Position numbers and translations under genes: made by a program. The notes under the pieces were generated by a model. It ran no database searches and had not been told where the DNA came from. It saw only the letters and a program-made list of their open reading frames with translations. Shown here piece after piece: positions 10,087-18,833 of a stretch of DNA of 64,000 nt; position 1 is the first letter of the stretch; each line of letters starts with the position of its first letter. Where the stretch lies: contig DIWU01000011.1 in assembly GCA_002428525.1 (NCBI GenBank), forward strand, positions 89,158-153,157, given 5' to 3'. This DNA comes from a bacterium UBP14_UBA6098. GTDB lineage: Bacteria > UBP14 > UBA6098.

Positions 10087-10616
10087 TGCCACTTTCGATC
10101 ACAGGCGGCTATCTCAAGGGACGAGCGGTGAACTTTTCCGCGGGTAAAGCCCGGCCTACCTCGGCTAAGCTCAGACAAGCGCTTTTCAATATCCTCGGGC
10201 CAATCGAGGGCCTGACCTTCTGCGACCTGTTCGCCGGAACCGGTATCGTCGGCTTCGAAGCAATAAGCCGCGGTGTGAGTAGCGTTTCCTTCGTCGAGTC
10301 AGACCCTATCTCCGCCCGTGCTATCAAAACAAGCCTTAATCTCCTCGCAATCCCCAATCGGTGCGTTTCGATCTTCACTGTGAAAACCCAGAAATGGCTC
10401 TCGGCCGACAACCAAAAATACGACTTGATCTTCGCCGACCCACCATTTATCGAAAAGGTGATCTCAGAATTCCTCGAGCAAAAAGAGCTTGTTCTCGAAC
10501 ACCTCTCGGATGGCGGAATACTAATCGTCCAGCTTCCGTCCAGAATGCAAACCCCCGAAGCCTTGGGAGATCGGCGCAAGTTCGGCGACGACTCGCTAGT
10601 CTTCATTCAAAAGTAA
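10086..10616 (+). CDS. rsmD: 16S rRNA (guanine966-N2)-methyltransferase RsmD
   Basis: SAM-dependent methyltransferase that modifies G966 of 16S rRNA during small-subunit assembly. The 176 residues contain the RsmD opening (GGYLKGRAVNF, then RPTSAKLRQALFNIL), the SAM-binding motif LFAGTGIVGFEAISRG (about residues 47-62) and the catalytic DPPF (about 118-121; [N/D]PP[F/Y] motif of N-methyltransferases). TGATG overlap with the preceding giant gene suggests translational coupling, although the two functions are unrelated. The four-way-junction element at 10636 begins 20 bases after the stop. Confidence 0.92.
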   Translation: MPLSITGGYLKGRAVNFSAGKARPTSAKLRQALFNILGPIEGLTFCDLFAGTGIVGFEAISRGVSSVSFVESDPISARAIKTSLNLLAIPNRCVSIFTVKTQKWLSADNQKYDLIFADPPFIEKVISEFLEQKELVLEHLSDGGILIVQLPSRMQTPEALGDRRKFGDDSLVFIQK

Positions 10617-10635
10617 CCTCCCCAAGCAACAAACC

Positions 10636-10758
10636 TTCCGGCGTCGGCCCGCACTGCGAAGCCAGTGCGGAACGAGTCGGCCGAGTATATGATTCTTTCA
10701 TATACTGCATTTTTATCTCGGCCGACTCGTTGCGAGCATGCTCGCGCCGACGCCGGAA
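10636..10758. repeat. Four-way-junction palindromic element A (novel)
   Basis: Closing stem: TTCCGGCGTCGGC (10636-10648) pairs perfectly with 10746-10758 (13 bp). Arm 1: CCGCACTG (10649-10656) with CAGTGCGG (10663-10670). Arm 2: AACGAGTCGGCCGAG (10671-10685) with 10717-10731, capped by an AT-rich inner hairpin TATATGA/TCATATA. Arm 3: the palindrome GCGAGCATGCTCGC (10732-10745). The four stems abut with no unpaired base between them. It lies between rsmD and the phospholipid synthase gene. See element B at 30312. Confidence 0.85.
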
Positions 10759-10788
10759 TATTGCGATGAAAAAAAACCATCTTTGCGC

Positions 10789-10817
10789 TTGATTTCGGGT
10801 GATGGGAGGTGTAATTT
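10789..10817 (+). promoter_or_regulatory. Possible near-leaderless promoter of the phosphatidylinositol-phosphate synthase gene
   Basis: TTGATT (10789-10794), 17 bases, TAATTT (10812-10817), only 7 bases before the ATG at 10825. The nearest Shine-Dalgarno-like GGAGG (10805-10809) is 15 bases from that ATG and would lie upstream of the transcription start. An A-run and TTGCGC just upstream resemble the promoter repeats at 61-64 kb. Confidence 0.4.
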
Positions 10818-10824
10818 TGTTGTC

Positions 10825-11502
10825 ATGGTAAAAAGTATTCCGGAGATAAAGCGCAACGAGCGGTTAGTTGAGTTATACCTCAATGCAATCAATAAGGTTG
10901 CATCGGGATTAGCGAGAATCGGTGTCGGGCCGATGGCGCTGACTGTGACCGGATTAGTTCTTGCGGTTGTTGCCGGTGTATTCTTGTGGCGCGGGCATCT
11001 GGTTATCGGTGGGATTTTGTTGTTTATAGGGGGATTTGCGGATAGCCTCGATGGCGCGGTTGCGCGTTTCTCGGGTAGTGCCACTCGCTGGGGTGCGATT
11101 ATTGATTCGACCTTCGACCGTTATGCCGAGTTTGCTGTTTTTCTTGGCTTTTACGGATATTTAGGGCTTTCGCGGGCGAGGTTCGTCGGTATATTTCAGG
11201 TTGTTGCGATAGTTGCCTTGATCGGCTCGGTTATGGTGAGTTATGTTCGCGCGCGGAGTGAGGGCTTGGGTTTGAAATGCTCGGTGGGATTCTGGCAGAG
11301 ACCGGAGAGGGTAATCGCTCTCGGGACGGCCTCGATTCTCACAGGCATTCTGAATCCGATCTTTATTACTATGTCTTATAATTACTTACACGATTTCATC
11401 TTGAAAATCGCACTTGCGATCTTAGCTGTCGGCACAAACCTGACTGTGATAAAACGCTTGAACCATGCGAAAAAACTACTCAAGGAGAGGGGCTTAAGTT
11501 AG
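10825..11502 (+). CDS. CDP-alcohol phosphatidyltransferase, probable phosphatidylinositol-phosphate synthase
   Basis: Integral membrane enzyme that transfers a phosphatidyl group from CDP-diacylglycerol to an alcohol. The signature D-x2-D-G-x2-A-R ... G-x3-D-x3-D is complete (FADSLDGAVAR ... GAIIDSTFDR, about residues 71-99). Five to six hydrophobic segments follow the family layout, and 225 residues is a typical length. An ATG at 10825 is preferred: an upstream ATG at 10738 would start inside the palindromic element A. The next gene makes inositol-3-phosphate, so inositol phosphate is the likely acceptor; that is inference from context, since the motif alone does not fix the alcohol. Confidence 0.8.
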   Translation: MVKSIPEIKRNERLVELYLNAINKVASGLARIGVGPMALTVTGLVLAVVAGVFLWRGHLVIGGILLFIGGFADSLDGAVARFSGSATRWGAIIDSTFDRYAEFAVFLGFYGYLGLSRARFVGIFQVVAIVALIGSVMVSYVRARSEGLGLKCSVGFWQRPERVIALGTASILTGILNPIFITMSYNYLHDFILKIALAILAVGTNLTVIKRLNHAKKLLKERGLS

Positions 11503-11605
11503 TTATTTATAGGCAGTTAGAATTATTTATTTTATTTTTAATTTTAAGTATGCTATGTTATCCTCTTTCAAATAAATAGATTAGAATACACAACAGGGAG
11601 TTCTT

Positions 11606-12706
11606 ATGTCGAATAAAGTCAGAGTAGCGATTATCGGCGTCGGGAACTGCGCGAGTTCGCTGGTGCAGGGGGTTCATTATTACAAAACCGCTAAGCCCGA
11701 CGAGTTCGTCCCGGGGCTTATGCATGTCGATCTCGGCGGGCTTCATATATCGGACATCGAGTTCACCGCCGCCTTCGATATCAACAAAACCAAGGTCGGA
11801 AAAGACCTGTCCGAGGCGATCTTCGCCGAACCGAACTGCACGACGGTCTTTCAGAATAATATCCCGAAGCTCGGCGTGCCGGTTCACCGCGGGATGACGC
11901 ACGACGGCCTCGGGCACTATCTCAAGGAGATCATCGAGAAGGCCCCCGGCCCTACCGACGACATCGTCGGAATCCTCAAAGACACCAAAACCGAGGTTGT
12001 TATTAACTATCTGCCGGTCGGCTCGGAGATGGCCACCAAATGGTATGTCGAGCAGGTGCTCGACGCCGGTTGCGCCTTAGTCAACTGCATTCCGGTTTTC
12101 ATCGCGCGCGAAAAATACTGGCAGGGGCGCTTTGCCGAGCGAGGCCTGCCGGTCATCGGCGACGACATTAAATCTCAGGTCGGCGCGACAATTCTCCACC
12201 GCATATTGACAAACCTCTTCCTCGACCGCGGAATGCCCATCGAGAGGACATACCAGCTGAACACCGGCGGAAATACGGATTTTCTCAATATGCTCGAACG
12301 CGCGCGCCTCGACAGTAAGAAAGAATCGAAAACCAACGCGGTCAAATCCCAAATCGAACGTAGAGGGCGTCATATCGACGATCGCAATATCCATGTCGGC
12401 CCCTCGGATTTCGTGCCGTGGCAAAAGGATAACAAAATCTGCTATCTTCGCATCGAGGGGCGCCACTTCGGCGATGTCCCGATGAACCTCGAATGCCGGC
12501 TCTCGGTCGAGGATTCCCCAAATAGCGCCGGCATCGTAATCGATGCGGTGCGAATCGCGAAACTCGCGCTCAATAAGGGCATCTCCGGCGCGATCGAAGG
12601 CCCCTCGGCATTCTTCATGAAATCGCCGCCGATCCAGTTCGACGACCACGAAGCGCTGAGGCTCACTGAGGAATTTATCCTCGAAAACTCCCTCGCGAGG
12701 GGTTAA
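11606..12706 (+). CDS. ino1: myo-Inositol-3-phosphate synthase
   Basis: NAD-dependent isomerisation of glucose 6-phosphate to 1D-myo-inositol 3-phosphate, in the cytoplasm. 366 residues, the compact form also found in actinobacteria. Visible are the NAD-binding GVGNCASSLVQG (about residues 11-22), INYLPVGSE and the substrate-site region GDDIKSQVGATI ... QLNTGGNTDFLNM. GGGAG lies 5 bases before the ATG. With the preceding CDP-alcohol transferase this forms a minimal phosphatidylinositol(-phosphate) route. I see no FeS or tandem-domain extension. Confidence 0.92.
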   Translation: MSNKVRVAIIGVGNCASSLVQGVHYYKTAKPDEFVPGLMHVDLGGLHISDIEFTAAFDINKTKVGKDLSEAIFAEPNCTTVFQNNIPKLGVPVHRGMTHDGLGHYLKEIIEKAPGPTDDIVGILKDTKTEVVINYLPVGSEMATKWYVEQVLDAGCALVNCIPVFIAREKYWQGRFAERGLPVIGDDIKSQVGATILHRILTNLFLDRGMPIERTYQLNTGGNTDFLNMLERARLDSKKESKTNAVKSQIERRGRHIDDRNIHVGPSDFVPWQKDNKICYLRIEGRHFGDVPMNLECRLSVEDSPNSAGIVIDAVRIAKLALNKGISGAIEGPSAFFMKSPPIQFDDHEALRLTEEFILENSLARG

Positions 12707-12718
12707 GGGCCTCAGCCG

Positions 12719-14104
12719 ATGCCGCGCTCCGATTTACAGAGCTTCGGGGAAACCTCGGAGGGCGTGCTTCCCTCATCGGCACCGCCACTCGGGTCGTTTA
12801 AAACCGTCGTTCCGGCGGTTATCGACCTGCTTTCGATGACGCTCATCATCACCCTAGATGGGATCATCTTGGGGCATTATAGCAGTTCCGCGCTGGCGGG
12901 CGGCGGGATCGCGCTGTATGTCCTCTTCTTCATGTTCACGATTTTCCTTACCTTCGTGATTGGCGCCGCTGTGCCGATAGCCCGTCTTTTGGGCGCGAAC
13001 GACAGGGTCGGCGCATCGATTCTTTTCGGCAAAGCGTTGTCCACAGCCCTGATTTTCGGTGTTGCCTTCGCCGCGATCGCCTTCTCCTTCAAGGGCTTTA
13101 TCTTCAAGACGATCTTCGGAACCACCGGTGAGATCCTGCGCTCCGCCGACGGTTATTTCTCGATGCTCGCGCTCTTTATGCCCTTTATCGCGCTGAATTT
13201 CACCGGCACAGGGATCCTTCGCTCGATCGGCGATTCGAGCTCTTCGATGAAGATCAACCTCACCGCAAATCTGATCCACGCCTCCTTGGCGGTGCTTTTC
13301 GTTTACGGCCACGAGGCCTTGGGCATTCCCGCGATGGGGGCTTTGGGCGCGGCACTCGCGCTCGGGATCGCGCAGACTATCGGCTTCGCAATCCAGCTCC
13401 GATTTCTGCTTGGAAAAAGAACCCTTGTCGAGCTTCGCCTTCGCGATATGCTTAAGCCGCAAGCAAGTTTGATCAAGCAGATCATAAAAACCGGCTTCCC
13501 CGTGACTATGGAACAGCTCATTTGGATGGGCGGCCAACTCGTGCTCATCGCATTTATCTCACGCATCGGCTATCGCGAGCTTGCGGCGCACCAGATTGTC
13601 GTTCGGCTAAGTCAGACTCTCGGGGTGATCTATCAGGGCTATGCCTTCGCGAATATGGCCCTCTGCGGCCACCGAATCGGGGCCTGCGACGAGCGAGCCG
13701 TTGTGAAAATCGCCCGTAAGATGCGCGCTCTCAGCGTGAGCACAGGTTTTCTTGTCGGCCTTGGAATCCTGTTTCTTAAAAACCCTATCGCCCGGCTCTT
13801 CACCAGCGACCCGAGCGTGATAGTCCTTTTCCTCCAGCTCGCCCCGCTCCTCGCGATGCTTCAAGTTCCCAAATCACTCACAATGATAACCTCGAGCGAG
13901 CTTCGCGCGCGCGGCGATCTCGTTTTCATCTTGATTGTTTGCATGATAACCGTTCCGCTCGATATTATGGGGCTTTCGGCGGTCTTTGTTTTCGCATTCG
14001 GTTGGGGAATCGCCGGTATTTGGCTCGCGCATATCATCGACGAGATCGTTCGAATCATAATTCATCTAAGGCGCCTTTCGCGCAAGATTACTAAGATCAT
14101 TTAA
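12719..14104 (+). CDS. MATE-family multidrug/metabolite exporter
   Basis: 461-residue inner-membrane antiporter of the MATE/NorM family, with about 12 hydrophobic segments in two related halves. Typical features are MTLIITLDGIILGHYSSSAL near the first helices, the GAAVPIARLLGA loop, and the second-half counterpart GFPVTMEQLIWMGG. It begins 12 bases after ino1 on the same strand, so the two may be cotranscribed. The substrate cannot be read from the sequence. The 169-base gap after it contains the terminator at 14199-14224. Confidence 0.88.
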   Translation: MPRSDLQSFGETSEGVLPSSAPPLGSFKTVVPAVIDLLSMTLIITLDGIILGHYSSSALAGGGIALYVLFFMFTIFLTFVIGAAVPIARLLGANDRVGASILFGKALSTALIFGVAFAAIAFSFKGFIFKTIFGTTGEILRSADGYFSMLALFMPFIALNFTGTGILRSIGDSSSSMKINLTANLIHASLAVLFVYGHEALGIPAMGALGAALALGIAQTIGFAIQLRFLLGKRTLVELRLRDMLKPQASLIKQIIKTGFPVTMEQLIWMGGQLVLIAFISRIGYRELAAHQIVVRLSQTLGVIYQGYAFANMALCGHRIGACDERAVVKIARKMRALSVSTGFLVGLGILFLKNPIARLFTSDPSVIVLFLQLAPLLAMLQVPKSLTMITSSELRARGDLVFILIVCMITVPLDIMGLSAVFVFAFGWGIAGIWLAHIIDEIVRIIIHLRRLSRKITKII

Positions 14105-14198
14105 ACTTAATCAATACTTTGGCTTAACAAAGCATTCCCAATCTTCAGCGGCCTTTGCTTCGTCGATGTGTCGATAGTGACTCATGCGGAAAAAAAAC

Positions 14199-14224
14199 CC
14201 CACCCGATAAAATAATCGAGTGGG
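14199..14224 (-). terminator. Rho-independent terminator for the 14274-15971 gene
   Basis: Stem CCCACCCGAT / ATCGAGTGGG with one mismatch and an AAAATA loop. On the - strand it is followed by a run of eight T. On the + strand it is followed by ATTTT, so it may also end the MATE transcript. Confidence 0.75.
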
Positions 14225-14273
14225 ATTTTCATAAAACCCGTAAGTCTTTGACAGGGTTCTAATTCGGAAAGGC

Positions 14274-15971
14274 CTATTTCGCAAAGACCGCCTTTGCAGT
14301 GAATGTCTTCTCGGCTGAATGGATTCTGAAGAAATAGACTCCGGCCGGTAACCCCTCGGGCGCGGTCCAATCGTAGTTAAGCCGTTTCGGCCCGAGGCTC
14401 TCCCTATGGATTAATCTGCCCGAGATGTCGAAAACCTCGATCTCATCGATATTAGCGCCGCCACTGGCTATAATCCGCGTGGTCGAGTTGAAGGGATTCG
14501 GTGAAAGCGCGATCCCGGGCTGTTCGGGGCGCGAAACCTCGTCGATACCATCGAGGAACCGGACGATGAATGTCACCCATGCGACATTCTCCGTGTCGTC
14601 AACTGTGACATTAAGCGAACAAGGGATGATCAAGGCGAGCGGGTTCGGGTGAATCGCCCGGACATTGTATGTCCCCGCCGCGGGAAGGGCGATATAGGCA
14701 TAACCGCTGTCGTTTGTGACAGCCAAAGACCATGTTCCGCCAATGGGCCGCCATTCGACAAAGAGCGACTCGACACCTGCAAACGCGCTGTCCATCGCCA
14801 CAACCTCGATACCGTAATCGATAGTCGGGCCGCTGTCGCCGGAGAAGCTGACATAGTTATACGGGTCGGTGAAATCTACATAAACCCTCTCGCTTGTCGG
14901 CGTGAAGACGATTCCGTCCATCGAGGGCTCGACGATATAGTAGCCTGGGGCATAGGTATAAAAATATGCGTAACCGTCAAAGTCGGTATTGATAATCGTC
15001 GCAGGCCCGCCGGTATCGGCGGTGAAACTCACCGGAACAGCTATCATGGGGTTGCCGTAACAGTCCGTCACCCAAGCCTCGATCATCATCTCGTCGGGGA
15101 TAGTGTCGGAGTAAAGCACAAAATCGTAGCCGATCAGGGAATCGCCCGAGGTGAGATAAACAGAGTATTCTTCAGGAACCGAATAGGAAGAACCCGAGGA
15201 CCAACAATAGATATCATAGGAATCCCCCGAGGGCAGGCCTATAGTGTATGATCCCGAGGCATCGGTGTATGTATTATACGAGAACCCCAAGGTGAAACCA
15301 AAGGCATAAATCTCCGCCCAAGGCGCAGGAGAGCCGTCGGAATAGGTTACATTTCCACTCACGAAGGCATCGACCGGCGGCGGTGGATTGAGGACGAAAT
15401 CGAAACCGGTCAATGTATCCCCCGAGGCAATGGTAATAATATGCTCGGCAGGATCGGAAACATAACCGTATAGCCAGCAACTCATTTCATATGTGTACCC
15501 CCCCGGAAGCTCGAAGAAGAAATAGCCGGAGGCATCGGTGTAGGTGTCGTAATCGAAGGGCGAAGACTCCGACCAAGCATAAACCTCGACTGAAGGCGCC
15601 GGTGTGCCGCCTTCAAAGGTGATATAGCCCGAGATCATAGCATCCGGCGTCGGGGGTGTGCGCACAGAGAAATCATAACCGGTGAGGCTGTCAGTTGAAG
15701 TCGCAACGTAAACCTCATAATCCCAAGGTGTTGTGATAACGCTATAATCGGGATAAAGGGTGTAATAACCGGGTTCCACCCCCGCGAAAATAAAATTGCC
15801 GGACATCGCGGTTGATGTGGATTCATAATACGAATCCCCTGACAGATAAATCGTAAGGCCGGGATACGGCGCGCCCAACTCGTCGGTTGCCCTTCCCGAG
15901 ACATAAGCGCCGAACAACGAAAATACCGCAACCATAATGCAAACCAAGACTACATCGAGCCTTTTCATCAT
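14274..15971 (-). CDS. Secreted protein with carboxypeptidase-regulatory-like repeats and type A sorting domain
   Basis: 565 residues. AGGAG precedes two adjacent ATG codons (15971 and 15968; the second is better spaced). A signal peptide (LDVVLVCIMVAVFSLFGAYVSG) is followed by four or five ~80-residue repeats of the kind ISGYITFEGG.PAPSVEVYA...DASGYFFFELPGG, which are CarboxypepD_reg-like beta sandwiches. Two further Ig-like stretches follow. The C-terminal ~80 residues (ALSPNPFNSTTRI...GGANIDEIEVFDISGRLIHRE...PAGVYFFRIHS) are a type A sorting domain. Exported and probably surface attached; no enzymatic motif is seen. A terminator directly follows it. Confidence 0.82.
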   Translation of the reverse strand: MMKRLDVVLVCIMVAVFSLFGAYVSGRATDELGAPYPGLTIYLSGDSYYESTSTAMSGNFIFAGVEPGYYTLYPDYSVITTPWDYEVYVATSTDSLTGYDFSVRTPPTPDAMISGYITFEGGTPAPSVEVYAWSESSPFDYDTYTDASGYFFFELPGGYTYEMSCWLYGYVSDPAEHIITIASGDTLTGFDFVLNPPPPVDAFVSGNVTYSDGSPAPWAEIYAFGFTLGFSYNTYTDASGSYTIGLPSGDSYDIYCWSSGSSYSVPEEYSVYLTSGDSLIGYDFVLYSDTIPDEMMIEAWVTDCYGNPMIAVPVSFTADTGGPATIINTDFDGYAYFYTYAPGYYIVEPSMDGIVFTPTSERVYVDFTDPYNYVSFSGDSGPTIDYGIEVVAMDSAFAGVESLFVEWRPIGGTWSLAVTNDSGYAYIALPAAGTYNVRAIHPNPLALIIPCSLNVTVDDTENVAWVTFIVRFLDGIDEVSRPEQPGIALSPNPFNSTTRIIASGGANIDEIEVFDISGRLIHRESLGPKRLNYDWTAPEGLPAGVYFFRIHSAEKTFTAKAVFAK

Positions 15972-16088
15972 TCTCTCCTATTTTTCCGTTTGATTTTAGT
16001 AATAATATTGCATTCGCTTTTTCTTTTAGCAATATGAATTTATAAAATTTTAAGCGGATACAAATTTTTGGCTCGGAGTTTTCAGGCC

Positions 16089-16982
16089 TCATTGTCCTAT
16101 CGAGACGAGGACGGCGCCGCCGACCGCGAGTATAATTCCCGTAATCCTAAGCGGCGTGATCTTTTCCTTCAGGAAAAGCGCGGCGAAAAGGAATACAAAG
16201 ATATTGCTCGTTTGGTTGAGTGCGGCCGTAGTCGAAACTTGGCCGAACTTCATGCCCGCAATCCAAAGGATCATCGCAAAGTATGTCCCGACGAGCGTTC
16301 CCGAGAGGGTGAACTTGAGGCTTCCTGTCGTTTTTAAGGAGGATAGAATCGCGCCGCGTTTTGGGTCGATAGCGAGATAGACGATCAGCGCGCCGAGTCC
16401 GCCTACTATACGGATCTCCGTCGCCCAGAGAACATTCATCTCGCCGAGGAAGGGCTTCATAATCACCACTCCGAGGGCGATTGTCGCGTTCGCGAGGATT
16501 ATCGCGACTATCCCCCGCCTCCAATTCCCTGCGGGGAGCTTTGCCTTTTCGAGGTTTGCGAAAAAAATCGCCGAGATTATCGCGGCGACGCCGATAAGTT
16601 GAAGCGGGGCAAGCCGTTCCCCGAGGAAAAGGAAAGACAGAGCGATAATTATCGGGCCGTAAATACACCCCGCGATAGCCGAAAGCCCCGCGCCGAGGTT
16701 GTTAAGTCCGATAAAGAAAAGCGTGTCCGCGATTCCGATCCCCAAGACGCCGCTCAGAAGCAGAGCGCCGAGCGCCTTCGGGCTGATGTCCGCGGAAAAC
16801 CCGCCGCCGAAGATCATGATTGTCGGTATCAACAGGACAAACGCGACAACGCCCTTAAAAAGATTCAGCGCGATCGGATGAACCGACTCGCCGCTCTTCT
16901 TGAAAAGAATCACCGCCAGCGCCCAAACGACTGCGGTTGCTATCGCTAAAATCTCACCGGTATAGCTTTGAATTAGTTCCAT
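16089..16982 (-). CDS. EamA/DMT-family transporter
   Basis: 297-residue membrane protein with ten hydrophobic segments in two EamA repeats (about residues 5-140 and 150-295). The second repeat carries a typical LVGTYFAMILWIAGMKF...TAALNQTSNIFVFLFAALFLKE pattern ending in GIILAVGGAVLV. These drug/metabolite transporters move small organic solutes; the substrate is unknown. It stands alone between two genes that have their own terminators. Confidence 0.88.
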   Translation of the reverse strand: MELIQSYTGEILAIATAVVWALAVILFKKSGESVHPIALNLFKGVVAFVLLIPTIMIFGGGFSADISPKALGALLLSGVLGIGIADTLFFIGLNNLGAGLSAIAGCIYGPIIIALSFLFLGERLAPLQLIGVAAIISAIFFANLEKAKLPAGNWRRGIVAIILANATIALGVVIMKPFLGEMNVLWATEIRIVGGLGALIVYLAIDPKRGAILSSLKTTGSLKFTLSGTLVGTYFAMILWIAGMKFGQVSTTAALNQTSNIFVFLFAALFLKEKITPLRITGIILAVGGAVLVSIGQ

Positions 16983-17044
16983 AATCAGCGCGAAAGATAT
17001 TCTTCGACAATCGTGAATTCAAGACCAAACTTCGGGCAAAATAA

Positions 17045-17067
17045 AACCGCCCTCAACGAGGGCGGTT
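17045..17067 (-). terminator. Rho-independent terminator for the TolB-like gene
   Basis: AACCGCCCTC / GAGGGCGGTT with an AAC loop; reading on the - strand it is followed by TTATTTT. It lies 25 bases after the stop of the 17092-18582 gene. Confidence 0.8.
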
Positions 17068-17091
17068 CCCCAGTAGTCACCTACGCTAAAC

Positions 17092-18582
17092 TTATTTCTT
17101 CGCCGGGGCAGGTTTAACACCGCCGAGGGAGATTATCATATCGGAATCTTTGATATTCTTAGGATAAATATATTGTTTCCCGGGCATTATCTCGAGGGCG
17201 ATATCGCCGGCGACCCTCCGAAAACCCTCGTTATAGTAAATCTTCGTCCACGGCAGATTCTTTTCATCCTTCGCGTTGCCGACCTCGACAACAATGAAAC
17301 CTCTCGAACGAAGGTCCTCCGCTACCTCCTCCGCCCAACCCTCAATACTCGTCGTGTTCAGCACCTTGATTCGAGGCTTTGCCGCCGGATCGAAAAGGAA
17401 GTCCGTTTGATGAGCCGCGTCGAATTTGACAACAACCGTATTAGCACCAAGGCTTTGAAGGTCCGGGTGATCGTATTTCTCGATACCCATATCCGGGTTG
17501 ATCCGATAGATATCGAAACCGGTAGTGGCGAAATCGTCCCTGTCCGAATGGAAATATATATAATCGCGATAAACGCCGCCGTCCTTAGTATAAGCCCATT
17601 CCGGCGCGAGGTCGCGCGCGACCTGACTGAAGGTCTTTTGGAAATGCTCGCCGGTCTCGATATTGGCGATCCAGATATTCCAATACTCCATCGTTCGATA
17701 GTCGGTGAAGCTCTCGGGGCCGATCTGCCCCCCGCGCGAGTAGGCTATCCACTTGCCGTTCGGCGACCAACACGGGCTGATCTCATGTCCCGAATGCGTC
17801 GTTAATTGTGTGCTGGATTTGCCGTCTATATCCATGATCCAAATATCGTGAGTTCCGGATTTAAAGCTCGAATAAACAATCTTCTTCCCATCCGGAGAGA
17901 TCTTGGGGTCGAAACCTGCGCCGAGATCTGTGACCCGAGAACCGTTGATATCCATTCTGTAAATCCTTGGGAGCCAAACACTTTCGTCTGTTTGGAGCCA
18001 CGGCGCGGTCGGGTAGAACATATGTTTGCATATTTGAATCGGCGAGGGAAGGAACTGTTCGCCGCGCGAAAAAACAATGAAACTCCCATCCGGGCTGACA
18101 TCTCCAGTGTAATCGTAGGTTCCCGTCCACGAGATTTTCTGGGTTCCGCCCAAACCGGACGGCGATTGCGCCCAAATACTTGGAAATCCTCCGCGAACGC
18201 TTGTGAATAGGAGCCGCGAGCCATCGGGGAACCACACGGGATAGAAATCGTCGGCCGGGCTGTTTGTCACCCTTTGGAATCCACCGGCGCCATCAACTCC
18301 GGTGACCCAAATATCGAAATCCCCGCCCTTGAGGTAAAAATCGCCCTCTTCCCAGCTTTCGAAGGCGACAAACTCGCCGTTCGGTGAAACACTTGGCGAA
18401 CATTCGTGCATCGGCCTGCTTGTGATTCGAACCATTGTAGCCGCTTCCTCGGCGCCACTTCTTTGGACATCCGCAGGACACGAGTTTGCGCTATCTGGAA
18501 TATATGTCGATTGGCACGTCCCGCCTAACATCGGCAATATGACGATTACAGCAATTAAAAAACTAATAATCTTTCTCGCCAT
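17092..18582 (-). CDS. Exported TolB-like beta-propeller protein with LytR_C-like C-terminal domain
   Basis: About 496 residues from the ATG at 18582, chosen because AGGAG lies just before it; an upstream ATG at 18615 lacks this. The N-terminal hydrophobic segment (IISFLIAVIVILPMLGG) with a Cys after GGT is a signal peptide; the lipobox is not canonical. Next come about six PD40/WD40-like blades of the TolB type (CSPSVSPNGEFVAFES, SPDGKKIVYSS...DIWIMDIDG, SPCWSPNGKWIAYS). The last ~100 residues (IKVLNTTSIEGWAEEVAEDL...KIYYNEGFRRVAGDIA) resemble the LytR_cpsA_psr C-terminal domain. Both folds act in the periplasm; their fusion may link a propeller scaffold to the cell wall. Strong promoter at 18639-18667. 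Confidence 0.8.
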   Translation of the reverse strand: MARKIISFLIAVIVILPMLGGTCQSTYIPDSANSCPADVQRSGAEEAATMVRITSRPMHECSPSVSPNGEFVAFESWEEGDFYLKGGDFDIWVTGVDGAGGFQRVTNSPADDFYPVWFPDGSRLLFTSVRGGFPSIWAQSPSGLGGTQKISWTGTYDYTGDVSPDGSFIVFSRGEQFLPSPIQICKHMFYPTAPWLQTDESVWLPRIYRMDINGSRVTDLGAGFDPKISPDGKKIVYSSFKSGTHDIWIMDIDGKSSTQLTTHSGHEISPCWSPNGKWIAYSRGGQIGPESFTDYRTMEYWNIWIANIETGEHFQKTFSQVARDLAPEWAYTKDGGVYRDYIYFHSDRDDFATTGFDIYRINPDMGIEKYDHPDLQSLGANTVVVKFDAAHQTDFLFDPAAKPRIKVLNTTSIEGWAEEVAEDLRSRGFIVVEVGNAKDEKNLPWTKIYYNEGFRRVAGDIALEIMPGKQYIYPKNIKDSDMIISLGGVKPAPAKK

Positions 18583-18638
18583 ATCCTGCTCCTTTCGCCG
18601 AAACAAGCTCAGCAAAGAATAAACTAACCTATATCGAG

Positions 18639-18667
18639 AAATTACAAACGTGACATGGCTTTGTCAA
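18639..18667 (-). promoter_or_regulatory. Promoter of the TolB-like gene
   Basis: On the - strand TTGACA (18667-18662), 17 bases, TAATTT (18644-18639). The leader to the ATG at 18582 is about 50 bases. The rest of the gap up to 18833 is AT-rich and holds two overlapping palindromes (18769-18798), but no gene. Confidence 0.7.
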
Positions 18668-18768
18668 GTTGATTTTGAAAATAGTTTAAGTTTTTGATTT
18701 TAACTTATTGCATTACATTGTGTTATGATCTTTAAAAAACTTTTCCGCTAACCACTATTTACCTTATC

Positions 18769-18798
18769 TCATTATTATACATAATGATATATATATCA
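18769..18798. repeat. Overlapping AT-rich palindromes downstream of mltG
   Basis: TCATTAT/ATAATGA arms around TATAC (18769-18787) overlap the perfect palindrome TGATATATATATCA (18785-18798). No T-run makes either a convincing terminator; a protein-binding site or melting-prone DNA is possible. Confidence 0.4.
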
Positions 18799-18833
18799 CT
18801 TGTTTTTTTACTTGAATTTAAACGCTAATGAGA

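Noticed and set aside
10636..10758. Element A as a plain rho-independent terminator of rsmD
   Set aside because: No T-run follows the closing stem, and the three-armed shape exceeds what a terminator needs.
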